From positions 1,798,001-1,862,000 of the forward strand of contig OY759969.1 of assembly GCA_963662865.1 (NCBI GenBank): a stretch of DNA of 64,000 nt, given 5' to 3'. The position numbers and the translations under genes are program-made. Below the pieces are notes generated by a model. It ran no database searches. It was not told where the DNA came from and saw nothing but the letters and a program-made list of their open reading frames with translations. The DNA comes from JAJDYQ01 sp963662865. Lineage in GTDB: Bacteria > Pseudomonadota > Gammaproteobacteria > JAJDYQ01. This document shows, piece after piece, positions 53,961-63,948 of the stretch. Each line of letters opens with the position of its first letter. Position 1 is the stretch's first letter.

Positions 53961-54335
53961 CTAACTTTTAGGCCGTTTGGCGCCGTACTTGGAACGACCC
54001 TGGCGTCGAGACTCGACACCGGATGTATCCAAACTGCCGCGAATAGTATGGTAGCGAACACCAGGCAGGTCCTTCACGCGGCCACCACGAATCAGAACTA
54101 CAGAATGCTCCTGCAGGTTATGGCCTTCACCACCGATATACGAAGTCACCTCATGCCCGTTGGTCAGGCGCACACGCGCAACCTTGCGCAGGGCCGAGTT
54201 TGGCTTCTTGGGTGTAGTCGTATACACGCGCGTACATACACCACGTCTTTGCGGACATGAATCTAATGCAGGAACATTACTCTTACCTTGCTTTTTCGCA
54301 CGAGGTTTACGAACTAACTGATTGATTGTAGACAT
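53961..54335 (-). CDS. rpsL: ribosomal protein uS12
   Basis: Decoding-centre protein S12, 124 aa. TTPKKPNSALRKVARVRLTN and the second loop RGGRVKDLPGVRYHTIRGSL carry the lysines found in streptomycin-sensitive strains. First gene of the str group, directly behind a strong promoter and a leader hairpin. Confidence 0.99.
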   Translation of the reverse strand: MSTINQLVRKPRAKKQGKSNVPALDSCPQRRGVCTRVYTTTPKKPNSALRKVARVRLTNGHEVTSYIGGEGHNLQEHSVVLIRGGRVKDLPGVRYHTIRGSLDTSGVESRRQGRSKYGAKRPKS

Positions 54336-54365
54336 AAAACTACTACTCCAAAAGCCTCAAACCAA

Positions 54366-54391
54366 GACAGGCCGACTAAGGTCGGCCTGTC
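54366..54391 (-). promoter_or_regulatory. perfect 11-bp hairpin in the rpsL leader
   Basis: GACAGGCCGAC and its exact complement GTCGGCCTGTC separated by 4 nt. On the minus strand it lies about 5 nt after the predicted rpsL start point and 109 nt after the rpoC stop. There is no T-run, so it is not a standard intrinsic terminator; it may stabilise or control the str transcript. Confidence 0.75.
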
Positions 54392-54402
54392 AGGGAGGCA
54401 GG

Positions 54403-54431
54403 ATTCTACCCACATATCATCTGGCTGTCAA
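54403..54431 (-). promoter_or_regulatory. sigma70 promoter for rpsL (str operon)
   Basis: On the minus strand TTGACA (54431-54426), a 17-nt spacer and TAGAAT (54408-54403): a perfect -35, 5 of 6 at the -10 and ideal spacing. The start point would be near 54396, giving a leader of about 60 nt. It lies between the rpoC stop and rpsL. Confidence 0.8.
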
Positions 54432-54499
54432 GACAAAATGTGCTTTCTCCGAAAAATTAATAAAATCGCCCAATTACGATGGGACTGCTTGACAGTGAA

Positions 54500-57400
54500 T
54501 TAACCGGCGTCGACAGCCTCTTCTGATTTCTCCATCGAATCATCAACTTCGGCTATCAATGCAGGCGCATTCCGCGCCTCTTTCTCCGCCTGCTGAGCCG
54601 CACGGCGCTCACGGCGCTCATTATGGAATGCCATACCGGTTCCGGCGGGAATCAGGCGCCCTACAATCACGTTCTCTTTCAATCCACGCAGATCATCACG
54701 CAAGCCACGTACTGAGGCTTCGGTAAGTACACGAGTAGTCTCCTGGAAAGAAGCCGCAGAAATAAATGACTCAGTCGCCAGTGATGCCCTGGTAAGACCC
54801 AGCAAAATACGTTCATAGGTAGCCGGGCGCTTACCCTCTTCAAGAGATTCGTTCACTTCCAGGATATGGGAATACTCTGCTTGCTCACCGCGCAGTAAAC
54901 CGGTATCACCAGGCTCTACAATCTCTACCTTGCGCAGCATCTGGCGCGTGACGACCTCAATATGCTTATCATTAATACCCACACCTTGCAGACGATATAC
55001 ATCCTGAATTTCCTTGACGATGTAAGCGGCGAGATCGGCTACGCCTTTCAGACGAAGTATATCGTGCGGACTGTATTCACCCTCGACAACAACTTCACCT
55101 TTCTCAATCTGTTCGCCCTCGAACACAGATACACGACGCCACTTTGGAATCAGCTCCTCAGTCGTTTCGCCATCGGCATCGGTAATCACCAGACGGCGCT
55201 TACCTTTAGTTTCCTTACCAAAACCAACGGTACCGGTCGCTGCGGCAAGAACGGCGGGCTCTTTTGGCTTTCGCGCCTCGAAAAGATCAACAACACGCGG
55301 CAGACCACCGGTAATATCACGGGTCTTGGAATACTCCTGAGGGATACGGGCCAGCACATCGCCCACTTCCACTTTAGCGCCATCCTGCAAATCAACAATC
55401 GCGTCGGCAGGCAAATGATACTGCGCCGGAATCCCAGTGCCCGCAAAATTCAGATCATTACCCTCGGCATCAATCAGTTTCACCGTAGGACGCATGTTTT
55501 TAAGGGCGGTACCACGTTGTCTTGGGTCAACAACCACCATGCTGGACCGACCGGTTACGGCATCGGTCTCACTCTTCACTGTAGTACCCTCGACGAAGTC
55601 GATAAATTTGATAGTACCAGCAACTTCCGTCACGACCGGACGGGTATGCGGGTCCCAAGTCGCCAGTTCCTGACCCGCCTTAACGACATCACCATCGCCA
55701 ATTTTTAATTCCGCACCATAAGGCACCTTGTAACGCTCACGATCTCGGCCATGATCGTCCATCACCAACAATTCACCCGAATGAGACACTGCCACATGGC
55801 GTCCGGTCTCAGCCTGTCGCACCAACTTGATATTACGCAAATGAACGGTTCCTGATGACTTGATTTCAATACTGTTTACGGACGCGGCACGCGAGACTGC
55901 ACCACCAATATGGAAAGTACGCATTGTCAACTGAGTGCCCGGCTCGCCGATGGATTGAGCCGCAATCACTCCTACCGACTCACCCACGTTGATCAAATGA
56001 CCGCGGGCAAGGTCGCGACCATAACACTTTGAGCACACACCATGACGTGTCTCACAGGTAATCGGGGAACGTACAAGCACCTCGTCCACACTGCTTTTTT
56101 CCAGCGTATCGACCCAGGTTTCATCAAGCAATGTGCCTGCTTCAACCAGAGCTTCATTGGTACCCGGCTTAAGCACATCACGAGCCACAACACGTCCCAG
56201 CACTCGGTCGCGCAATGGCTCAACAACGTCACCGCCTTCAATAATCGGGATCATCACCAAGCCTTCGCCCGTACCGCAGTCATCAGTCACGACCACCATA
56301 TCCTGAGCCACATCGACCAGACGCCGAGTCAGATAGCCCGAGTTCGCTGTCTTCAGTGCGGTATCTGCCAAGCCTTTACGAGCGCCATGAGTCGAGATGA
56401 AGTACTGCAATACATCCAGACCCTCGCGGAAGTTAGCTGTAATCGGCGTTTCAATAATTGAACCGTCCGGCTTAGCCATCAGGCCACGCATACCGGCCAG
56501 TTGACGGATCTGAGCAGCGGAACCACGGGCACCCGAATCAGCCATAATGAAGATGGAATTAAGGGAGTTCTGCTCGACCATATGACCTTTAGCATCCTCT
56601 ACCCGTTCTTTACCGATACCCTGCATCATGGATTTAGCAACTTGATCGGAAGTATGCGACCAGATATCAACTACCTTGTTGTAGCGCTCACCGTTAGTCA
56701 CCAGACCACTGGCATATTGATCCTGAATTTCCTTAACCTCTTTTTCAGCGCCCGCCAGGATACTTGCCTTTTCAGTAGGAATAACCAGGTCCTCAATACC
56801 AATGGTGATGCCAGCCTTGGTGGCATAACGAAAGCCGGTATACATTAATTTATCAGCAAATATCACGGTATCTTTAAGACCCAAACGACGATAACACTGG
56901 TTAATCAGGCTGGAAATCGCTTTCTTGCTCAACGTACAGTTAAACAATTCAAACGGCAGGCCCACCGGCTGTATTTCAGTCAGTAATGCTCTGCCAACGG
57001 TAGTATCAACAATATGTGTCTTATGCTCAATCTCACCCTCGGCATCCGCCTCAAAGTCATCAATACGCACCCTGATACGAGTCTGTAGCTCCACCGCCTT
57101 ATTTTCATAAGCACGATGTACCTCGGTCATGTCCGAGAAAATCATACCTTCGCCCTTCGCATTAATGCGCTCGCGGGTCATAAAGTACAGGCCAAGCACC
57201 ACATCCTGGGAAGGTACAATAATTGGCTCACCATTGGCTGGCGACAGAATATTGTTGGATGACATCATCAAGGCACGCGCCTCCAGTTGGGCTTCAATCG
57301 ACAGTGGTACGTGCACTGCCATCTGGTCGCCATCGAAGTCCGCGTTAAACGCCGTACATACCAATGGATGCAATCGAATTGCCTTGCCTTCAACCAGCAC

Positions 57401-58717
57401 AGGCTCAAATGCCTGAATACCCAAGCGGTGCAGCGTTGGCGCCCGATTCAGCATAATGGGGTGCTCACGGATAACCTCTTCAAGAATATCCCAGACTTCC
57501 GAGCCTTCCTTTTCTACCAGCTTCTTGGCCGCCTTGATGGTTGTTGCCAGGCCAAAACGTTGCAGCTTGGAAAAGATGAACGGCTTGAACAGTTCCAGTG
57601 CCATTTTCTTAGGCAAACCACACTGGTGCAGTTTCAGCGTTGGACCAACCACGATCACCGAGCGACCGGAGTAATCAACACGCTTACCCAGCAGATTCTG
57701 GCGGAAGCGGCCCTGCTTGCCCTTAATCATGTCGGCCAGTGACTTCAATTGACGTTTATTAGTGCCAGTAATAGCGCGGCCACGGCGCCCATTATCCAAC
57801 AAGGCATCAACGGACTCCTGCAGCATCCGCTTCTCATTGCGAACAATAATATCCGGAGCGCTTAACTCAAGAAGACGCTTCAAGCGATTGTTACGGTTAA
57901 TCACGCGACGGTACAGATCATTCAGGTCCGACGTCGCGAAACGACCGCCATCCAGAGGAACTAGCGGTCGTAAATCAGGCGGCAGCACCGGTAATGCGAC
58001 CATTACCATCCATTCCGGCTTATTGCCGGAATGGAAAAAAGATTCCGCCAGCTTTAAGCGCTTGCGCAAGCGCTTTAACTTGGTTTCAGATTTAGTCGCC
58101 GCAATTTCTTCATGCAGCATTTCAATCTGCTCTTTCAGGTCGATTGATTTCAGCATCTCATAAACCGCTTCCGCTCCCATCCTGGCCTCAAACTCATCGC
58201 CGTATTCTTCAACAGCCTGTAGATAGGTGTCGTCAGTTAGTAGCTGGCCACGCTCCAGTAAGGTCATGCCAGGCTCAGTCACAACAAAAGCCTCGAAGTA
58301 CAGTACACGCTCAATTTCACGTAGTGTCATATCAAGTAATAGTCCGATTCGCGAAGGCAGTGACTTCAGGAACCAGATATGAGCAACGGGACTTGCCAGT
58401 TCGATATGGCCCATGCGCTCACGGCGAGATTTCGACAGCGTAACCTCCACTCCACACTTTTCACAAACCACACCTCGATGCCTGAGACGCTTGTACTTGC
58501 CACACAGGCACTCGTAATCTTTTACCGGACCAAAAATTTTGGCACAGAATAAGCCATCACGCTCAGGTTTGAAGGTTCGATAATTAATAGTTTCCGGCTT
58601 GCGCACCTCACCATATGACCAGGAGCGAATCATCTCAGGTGATGCCAATCCAATGCGGATTGCATCGAAGTCATCATCCGGAGCCTGTATTTTCAGAAAA
58701 TTTAATAAGTCTTTCAT
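54500..58717 (-). CDS. rpoC: RNA polymerase beta' subunit
   Basis: 1405 aa. The N-terminal zinc ribbon has four Cys near residues 68-90 (CLCGKYK and CEKCG). The active-site loop NADFDGDQMAVH binds the catalytic Mg2+. A second zinc site is seen in CETRHGVCSKCYGRDLARG. The C-terminus has an Ala/Glu-rich tail. Eighteen nucleotides after rpoB. Length is usual for Gammaproteobacteria. Confidence 0.99.
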   Translation of the reverse strand: MKDLLNFLKIQAPDDDFDAIRIGLASPEMIRSWSYGEVRKPETINYRTFKPERDGLFCAKIFGPVKDYECLCGKYKRLRHRGVVCEKCGVEVTLSKSRRERMGHIELASPVAHIWFLKSLPSRIGLLLDMTLREIERVLYFEAFVVTEPGMTLLERGQLLTDDTYLQAVEEYGDEFEARMGAEAVYEMLKSIDLKEQIEMLHEEIAATKSETKLKRLRKRLKLAESFFHSGNKPEWMVMVALPVLPPDLRPLVPLDGGRFATSDLNDLYRRVINRNNRLKRLLELSAPDIIVRNEKRMLQESVDALLDNGRRGRAITGTNKRQLKSLADMIKGKQGRFRQNLLGKRVDYSGRSVIVVGPTLKLHQCGLPKKMALELFKPFIFSKLQRFGLATTIKAAKKLVEKEGSEVWDILEEVIREHPIMLNRAPTLHRLGIQAFEPVLVEGKAIRLHPLVCTAFNADFDGDQMAVHVPLSIEAQLEARALMMSSNNILSPANGEPIIVPSQDVVLGLYFMTRERINAKGEGMIFSDMTEVHRAYENKAVELQTRIRVRIDDFEADAEGEIEHKTHIVDTTVGRALLTEIQPVGLPFELFNCTLSKKAISSLINQCYRRLGLKDTVIFADKLMYTGFRYATKAGITIGIEDLVIPTEKASILAGAEKEVKEIQDQYASGLVTNGERYNKVVDIWSHTSDQVAKSMMQGIGKERVEDAKGHMVEQNSLNSIFIMADSGARGSAAQIRQLAGMRGLMAKPDGSIIETPITANFREGLDVLQYFISTHGARKGLADTALKTANSGYLTRRLVDVAQDMVVVTDDCGTGEGLVMIPIIEGGDVVEPLRDRVLGRVVARDVLKPGTNEALVEAGTLLDETWVDTLEKSSVDEVLVRSPITCETRHGVCSKCYGRDLARGHLINVGESVGVIAAQSIGEPGTQLTMRTFHIGGAVSRAASVNSIEIKSSGTVHLRNIKLVRQAETGRHVAVSHSGELLVMDDHGRDRERYKVPYGAELKIGDGDVVKAGQELATWDPHTRPVVTEVAGTIKFIDFVEGTTVKSETDAVTGRSSMVVVDPRQRGTALKNMRPTVKLIDAEGNDLNFAGTGIPAQYHLPADAIVDLQDGAKVEVGDVLARIPQEYSKTRDITGGLPRVVDLFEARKPKEPAVLAAATGTVGFGKETKGKRRLVITDADGETTEELIPKWRRVSVFEGEQIEKGEVVVEGEYSPHDILRLKGVADLAAYIVKEIQDVYRLQGVGINDKHIEVVTRQMLRKVEIVEPGDTGLLRGEQAEYSHILEVNESLEEGKRPATYERILLGLTRASLATESFISAASFQETTRVLTEASVRGLRDDLRGLKENVIVGRLIPAGTGMAFHNERRERRAAQQAEKEARNAPALIAEVDDSMEKSEEAVDAG

Positions 58718-58735
58718 AATCTATTTACCTTCCCC

Positions 58736-61700
58736 CTATTCATCGTGTTCCAAGTCAACATTCATGCCAAGTGAGCGAAGTTCTTTCAACAACACATTAA
58801 ACGATTCCGGCATACCAGCCTCAATACGATGATCGCCATCAACGATATTTTTATACATGCGGTTACGGCCATTTACGTCATCGGACTTAACCGTCAGCAT
58901 TTCCTGCAGGGTGTACGCCGCGCCATAGGCCTCCAGTGCCCAGACCTCCATCTCACCAAAACGCTGACCACCGAACTGCGCTTTACCGCCAAGCGGCTGC
59001 TGTGTGACCAGGCTGTACGGACCGGTGGAACGAGCGTGCATCTTGTCATCAACCAAGTGATTCAACTTGAGCATATACATATATCCAACGGTAACCTGAC
59101 GATCAAATGGCTTGCCAGTACGACCATCATACAACTCACTCTTGCCCGAGCGGTCATATCCGGCCAGATCAAACATTCTGCCGATTTCCTCTTCGCTTAC
59201 CCCATCAAATACCGGCGTCGCGACGGGTACGCCACCACGAAGGTTTCCAGCCAACTCAACCACTTCATCGTCGGAGAGCGAATCCAGATCTTCATTCTGA
59301 CCGCCGGTCGTGTTATAGACCTCTTCGATGAATCTGCGCATCTCACGGGCCTTGGCCTGCCTGTCCAGCATCTCACCAATACGCAGGCCGACCCCATGAG
59401 CTGCCCAACCCAGATGAGTTTCAAGCACCTGACCTACGTTCATTCGTGAAGGCACCCCCAATGGGTTTAGCACCACATCTACCGTAGAACCGTCCTCCAG
59501 GTATGGCATATCTTCCTCAGGCACAATCATGGAAATAACACCCTTGTTACCATGACGCCCAGCCATCTTGTCACCCGGCTGAATACGACGCTTGACGGCC
59601 ATATAAACCTTAACCATTTTCAAGACGCCCGGTGCCAAATCATCGCCGGAAGTAATCTTGCTGCGTTTCTTTTCGTAGTATTCATCGAAATACTTATGCA
59701 GGGTCTTTAGCTGCTCGGACATCGCCTCAGACTGACGATTGACATCTTCGTCCTTCAGGCTAATTTCAAACCACTTGTCTCGGGAAATCTCGGCCAGCAT
59801 GTCTCTGGTAATCCCCACACCAACTTCGATGCTTTTAGGCCCGGAGTCCACCACCTCGCCCAGCAACAGTTTTTCCATACGCTGGTAAACGTCTTCCTCC
59901 AGAATTCTCTGTTGGTCTCCCAGATCTTTACGAACCTGATCCAAGGCAGACTGTTCAATCTCCAGAGCACGACTATCTTTATCGATGCCATCTCGAGTAA
60001 ACACCTGAACATCAATGATAACACCGTCCATTCCAGGAGGGACACGAAGCGATGAATCTTTGACATCGGAAGCCTTCTCGCCGAAGATTGCGCGAAGCAG
60101 CTTTTCTTCAGGTGTTAGTTGAGTTTCGCTCTTGGGGGTCACCTTGCCCACCAGAATATCGCCCGGCTTCACTTCAGCGCCGATATAAACCACGCCAGCT
60201 TCATCAAGCTTGGACAATGCGCCTTCACCGACATTCGGGATATCCGCAGTAACCTCTTCGGAACCCAGCTTGGTATCGCGTGCAACACAGGTCATTTCTT
60301 CAATATGGATGGTGGTAAAGCGATCCTCGCGCACCAGCTTTTCGGAAATCAAAACAGAATCCTCGAAGTTGTAACCATTCCAAGGCATAAAGGCGACCAT
60401 CATATTCTGGCCCAGTGCCAGCTCACCTAGATCAGTTGAAGGGCCATCAGCCATTACATCACCGCGGCTGATCTTATCGCCCGGACGAACCAGCGGACGC
60501 TGGTTAATACAGGTATTCTGGTTTGAACGCGTGTACTTTCTCAGGCTGTAAATATCAACACCGGACTCACCTGCAACTGTTTCATCATCTTTTGCCCGAA
60601 CCACAATACGACCCGCATCCACGGAATCTATAACTCCGCCACGTCTGGCAATAACCGCCACTCCCGAGTCAGAAGCCACCGTGCGCTCCATGCCGGTTCC
60701 GACTAAAGGCTTGTCTGCTCGCAGTACTGGAACAGCCTGACGCTGCATGTTCGCTCCCATCAATGCACGGTTCGCATCGTCATGTTCCAGAAATGGAATC
60801 AGTGATGCGGCCACCGATACAATCTGGCGCGGAGACACGTCCATATACTGAATCTGGTCTGCGCTCGACATGGTGAATTCATTATGGTGACGTGACGAAA
60901 TCAGACCATCATATAATTTACCGCCCGCATCAATATCTGTATTCGCCTGGGCAATAACATGCTCACCTTCCTCAATTGCCGACAGATAGCGAACCTCATC
61001 CGTAACCACGCCATCCCTGACAACGCGATATGGGGTTTCAAGAAAGCCATAGCTGTTTGTTCTGGCATAGACCGCCAGGGAATTAATCAGGCCAATATTT
61101 GGACCTTCAGGTGTTTCAATAGGGCACAAACGACCATAGTGAGTAGGATGCACATCACGCACTTCAAAACCCGCACGTTCACGGGTCAGACCACCCGGAC
61201 CAAGGGCCGAAACCCGGCGCTTATGAGTAATCTCAGAAAGCGGGTTGTTTTGGTCCATGAACTGAGATAACTGAGAAGAACCAAAAAATTCCCTAACCAC
61301 AGCAACCACAGGCTTGGCATTAATAAGATCCTGTGGCATCAAGCCCTCAGACTCGGCCAGCGCCAGTCGTTCCTTAACCGCACGTTCAACACGAATAAGA
61401 CCAACACGGAAAGTATTTTCCGCCATCTCGCCAACACTGCGGATACGCCGGTTGCCCAAATGATCAATGTCATCAACCGAACCCTTACCGTTACGAATAT
61501 CAATTAAAGTCTTCAGCACATCAACAATGTCATCATTTGATAGCGCACCCGGACCGGTAATTTCTTCACGCCCCATACGACGATTAAACTTCATACGACC
61601 CACCGCAGAAAGATCATAACGCTCTGCCGAGAAGAACAGATTATTAAACAGATTAGTGGCCGACTCTTTTGTGGGCGGCTCACCAGGGCGCATCACACGA

Positions 61701-62818
61701 TATATCTCAATCAGTGCCTCCAGTCCGGTTGTCGTCGCATCAACAACCAGCGCATTGGAGATATACGGGCCACAGTTCAGGTCATTCGTATAAATAGTCT
61801 GAATCCGGTCAATGCCATACTCAAGCAGCGTCAGCAATAACTCTTCCGTGACTTCGCCATTAGCATCAGCAATGACCTCACCGGTTTCACTGTTAATAAT
61901 ATTTTTCGCCAGATTCTTACCATGCAAAAACTCCAGAGGGACTGAAAGTTTAGCTACTCCGGCTTTTTCAAGTTCCTTAACATGGCGCGCCGTAATATGC
62001 TTTCCCTCTTCAACCAGCACTTTCTCTCCGATCTTTATATCGAAAACCGCTGTCTCACCGCGCAGACGCGAGGGGATCAAATCCATTTCAGCCCCTTCCT
62101 TCCCGAGGACAAAGGTTTCCGTCTCGAAGAACATCTCCAGCATCTGCTCATTGTCGAAGCCCAAAGCCCGCAACAATATGGTGGCGGGTAATTTACGACG
62201 ACGGTCGATACGGGCAAATACCGCATCCTTCGCGTCAAATTCAAAATCCAGCCAAGAACCACGATAAGGAATGATGCGTGCGTTATACAACAGTTTGCCG
62301 GAAGAGTGCGTCTTGCCCTTGTCGTGATCAAAAAACACGCCTGGGGAGCGATGTAACTGAGAGACAATGACGCGCTCGGTACCGTTAATAACAAAAGTAC
62401 CCGTATCCGTCATTAGAGGGATTTCGCCCATGTAAACTTCCTGCTCTTTAATATCTTTAACCGGCTTTTTACTCCCAGACACATCCTTATCATAAATAAC
62501 AAGGCGCATTTTAACGCGAAGAGGGGCCGCATAGGTCATACCACGTAGCTGGCATTCCTTTACATCAAAAGCTGATGTTCCCAGACGATAGCTCACATAC
62601 TCCAGTGCGGCACTACCGGAAAAACTTACAATGGGGAATACCGTATTGAAAGCCGCATGAAGGCCCGCTTCCTGACGATCTTCTTCTTTTACATCGGTCT
62701 GTAAAAACTGTCGATATGAATCAACCTGCGTAGCCAACAAATAGGGCACATCCATTACCTTAGGACGTTTACCAAAACTCTTACGTATACGTTTCTTCTC
62801 AGTAAAGCTATAAGCCAT
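58736..62818 (-). CDS. rpoB: RNA polymerase beta subunit
   Basis: 1360 aa. MAYSFTEKKRIRKSFGKRPK opens the protein; a further ATG codon directly upstream (62821) is possible. The rifampicin pocket GSSQLSQFMDQNNPLSEITH is the wild-type, sensitive form. The C-terminal clamp sequence SFNVLLKELRSLGMNVDLE is intact. 154 nt separate it from rplL; two hairpins precede the start. Confidence 0.99.
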   Translation of the reverse strand: MAYSFTEKKRIRKSFGKRPKVMDVPYLLATQVDSYRQFLQTDVKEEDRQEAGLHAAFNTVFPIVSFSGSAALEYVSYRLGTSAFDVKECQLRGMTYAAPLRVKMRLVIYDKDVSGSKKPVKDIKEQEVYMGEIPLMTDTGTFVINGTERVIVSQLHRSPGVFFDHDKGKTHSSGKLLYNARIIPYRGSWLDFEFDAKDAVFARIDRRRKLPATILLRALGFDNEQMLEMFFETETFVLGKEGAEMDLIPSRLRGETAVFDIKIGEKVLVEEGKHITARHVKELEKAGVAKLSVPLEFLHGKNLAKNIINSETGEVIADANGEVTEELLLTLLEYGIDRIQTIYTNDLNCGPYISNALVVDATTTGLEALIEIYRVMRPGEPPTKESATNLFNNLFFSAERYDLSAVGRMKFNRRMGREEITGPGALSNDDIVDVLKTLIDIRNGKGSVDDIDHLGNRRIRSVGEMAENTFRVGLIRVERAVKERLALAESEGLMPQDLINAKPVVAVVREFFGSSQLSQFMDQNNPLSEITHKRRVSALGPGGLTRERAGFEVRDVHPTHYGRLCPIETPEGPNIGLINSLAVYARTNSYGFLETPYRVVRDGVVTDEVRYLSAIEEGEHVIAQANTDIDAGGKLYDGLISSRHHNEFTMSSADQIQYMDVSPRQIVSVAASLIPFLEHDDANRALMGANMQRQAVPVLRADKPLVGTGMERTVASDSGVAVIARRGGVIDSVDAGRIVVRAKDDETVAGESGVDIYSLRKYTRSNQNTCINQRPLVRPGDKISRGDVMADGPSTDLGELALGQNMMVAFMPWNGYNFEDSVLISEKLVREDRFTTIHIEEMTCVARDTKLGSEEVTADIPNVGEGALSKLDEAGVVYIGAEVKPGDILVGKVTPKSETQLTPEEKLLRAIFGEKASDVKDSSLRVPPGMDGVIIDVQVFTRDGIDKDSRALEIEQSALDQVRKDLGDQQRILEEDVYQRMEKLLLGEVVDSGPKSIEVGVGITRDMLAEISRDKWFEISLKDEDVNRQSEAMSEQLKTLHKYFDEYYEKKRSKITSGDDLAPGVLKMVKVYMAVKRRIQPGDKMAGRHGNKGVISMIVPEEDMPYLEDGSTVDVVLNPLGVPSRMNVGQVLETHLGWAAHGVGLRIGEMLDRQAKAREMRRFIEEVYNTTGGQNEDLDSLSDDEVVELAGNLRGGVPVATPVFDGVSEEEIGRMFDLAGYDRSGKSELYDGRTGKPFDRQVTVGYMYMLKLNHLVDDKMHARSTGPYSLVTQQPLGGKAQFGGQRFGEMEVWALEAYGAAYTLQEMLTVKSDDVNGRNRMYKNIVDGDHRIEAGMPESFNVLLKELRSLGMNVDLEHDE

Positions 62819-62821
62819 CAT

Positions 62822-62860
62822 GACACCCCGTGTCTATCAGGCATACCGGTCAAATATGCC
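62822..62860 (-). promoter_or_regulatory. two hairpins upstream of rpoB, one enclosing its SD
   Basis: On the minus strand GGCATA/TATGCC arms (62860-62840, 9-nt loop) are followed by GACAC-GGG-GTGTC (62834-62822). The second hairpin contains the GGGG ribosome-binding site of rpoB and ends next to the start codon. It could limit rpoB translation relative to rplL. Confidence 0.45.
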
Positions 62861-62972
62861 CTTTTATCAGACGATAACAGCAGCAACAAGCCACCGCAAA
62901 AAATGTGAACAGGGAAAGACCGACCCATCGCCACAGCGACCGACCTTGCCCCACGTTAAGTCAGTTCGACAG

Positions 62973-63350
62973 TTACTTAAGCTCGACGCTGGCGCCAGCC
63001 TCTTCAAGCTGTTTCTTAACGTCTTCTGCTTCTGCCTTCTCAACACCTTCCTTAACGGTAGCAGGTGCGCCTTCAACCATCTCTTTGGCTTCTTTCAGAC
63101 CAAGACCGATAATGCCGCGAACTGCCTTAATAACAGCAACTTTGTTAGAGCCAAAGCTGGTCATTACCACGTTGAATTCACTCTGCTCTTCAGCAACGCC
63201 ACCGGCGCCATCATCGACAGCCACAGGGGCCGCGGCAACAGCGGCAGCAGTCACATCAAATTTCTCTTCCATTGCAGCAATCAGATCGACAACCTCCATC
63301 ACTGACATATTGGAAATCGCTTCCAAAATATCTTCCTGGGATACAGCCAT
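62973..63350 (-). CDS. rplL: ribosomal protein bL12 (L7/L12)
   Basis: Stalk protein L12, 125 aa. An N-terminal dimerisation domain (AISNMSVMEVVDLIAAMEEK), an Ala-rich hinge and the C-terminal factor-binding domain (KVAVIKAVRGIIGLGLKEAK) are present. Forty nucleotides after rplJ. Confidence 0.99.
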   Translation of the reverse strand: MAVSQEDILEAISNMSVMEVVDLIAAMEEKFDVTAAAVAAAPVAVDDGAGGVAEEQSEFNVVMTSFGSNKVAVIKAVRGIIGLGLKEAKEMVEGAPATVKEGVEKAEAEDVKKQLEEAGASVELK

Positions 63351-63390
63351 GATTATCTCCTAAAATATAAAACCCAAAATTAAAAATGAA

Positions 63391-63918
63391 TTAGGCAACT
63401 TCTTTCTGGTCACGAATAGCCGCAACAGTACGAACCAACTTTCCAGGCACCTCATTGAGTGTACGGGCGAGCTTGCCGACCGGCGCTTGCATGACAGACA
63501 TCAGCATGCTGATTGCCTGCTCTTTAGTCGGCAGACTGGCAAGACGCCTCACCTCACTGGCACCATACAACTCACCCCCTATCGAGACGAGTTTAATAAC
63601 CAGCTTGTCATTCTCCTTGGCAAAATTACCTAGTACGCGTGCCGCGCCGCCCGGGTCATCCATGGAGAATGCCAGGACAAGTGGCCCGATCAGACCGGTA
63701 TTCATGCAGGCAAAATCAGTCCCTTCAAAAGCGCGCTTTGCCAGCGAGTTTTTAACCACACGTAGAACAACACCGTCATTACGCGCTTTTACACGCAAAT
63801 CTGTCATTTGCTCTACGGTAATACCAGTGTATTCCGCCGCCAGAACAGAATGCGCAGACGCCGCAATTTCATGCGCCTCAAAGACAACGGCCTTCTTCTG
63901 ATCAATACTCAGGCTCAT
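63391..63918 (-). CDS. rplJ: ribosomal protein uL10
   Basis: Stalk base protein L10, 175 aa. It anchors L12 dimers through its C-terminal helix (LARTLNEVPGKLVRTVAAIR). MSLSIDQKKAVVFEAHEIAA starts the protein. In E. coli L10-L12 represses its own leader; part of that leader is at 63919-64000. Confidence 0.98.
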   Translation of the reverse strand: MSLSIDQKKAVVFEAHEIAASAHSVLAAEYTGITVEQMTDLRVKARNDGVVLRVVKNSLAKRAFEGTDFACMNTGLIGPLVLAFSMDDPGGAARVLGNFAKENDKLVIKLVSIGGELYGASEVRRLASLPTKEQAISMLMSVMQAPVGKLARTLNEVPGKLVRTVAAIRDQKEVA

Positions 63919-63934
63919 AACATCTCTCTTAACT

Positions 63935-63948
63935 AAGGCTTATGCCTT
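63935..63948 (-). promoter_or_regulatory. small hairpin in the rplJ leader
   Basis: AAGGC-ATAA-GCCTT on the minus strand (5-bp perfect stem), 17 nt upstream of the rplJ ATG. It may be part of an L10-binding leader, but the leader runs beyond the window edge so this cannot be settled. Confidence 0.3.

Noticed and set aside
54366..54391. Standard rho-independent terminator of rpoC
   Set aside because: The stem is strong, but no T-run follows on the minus strand and it lies downstream of the rpsL promoter rather than just after rpoC.
58829..62267. Plus-strand frames opposite rpoB and rpoC (up to about 290 codons in the region)
   Set aside because: Antisense shadows of conserved genes; no family resemblance.
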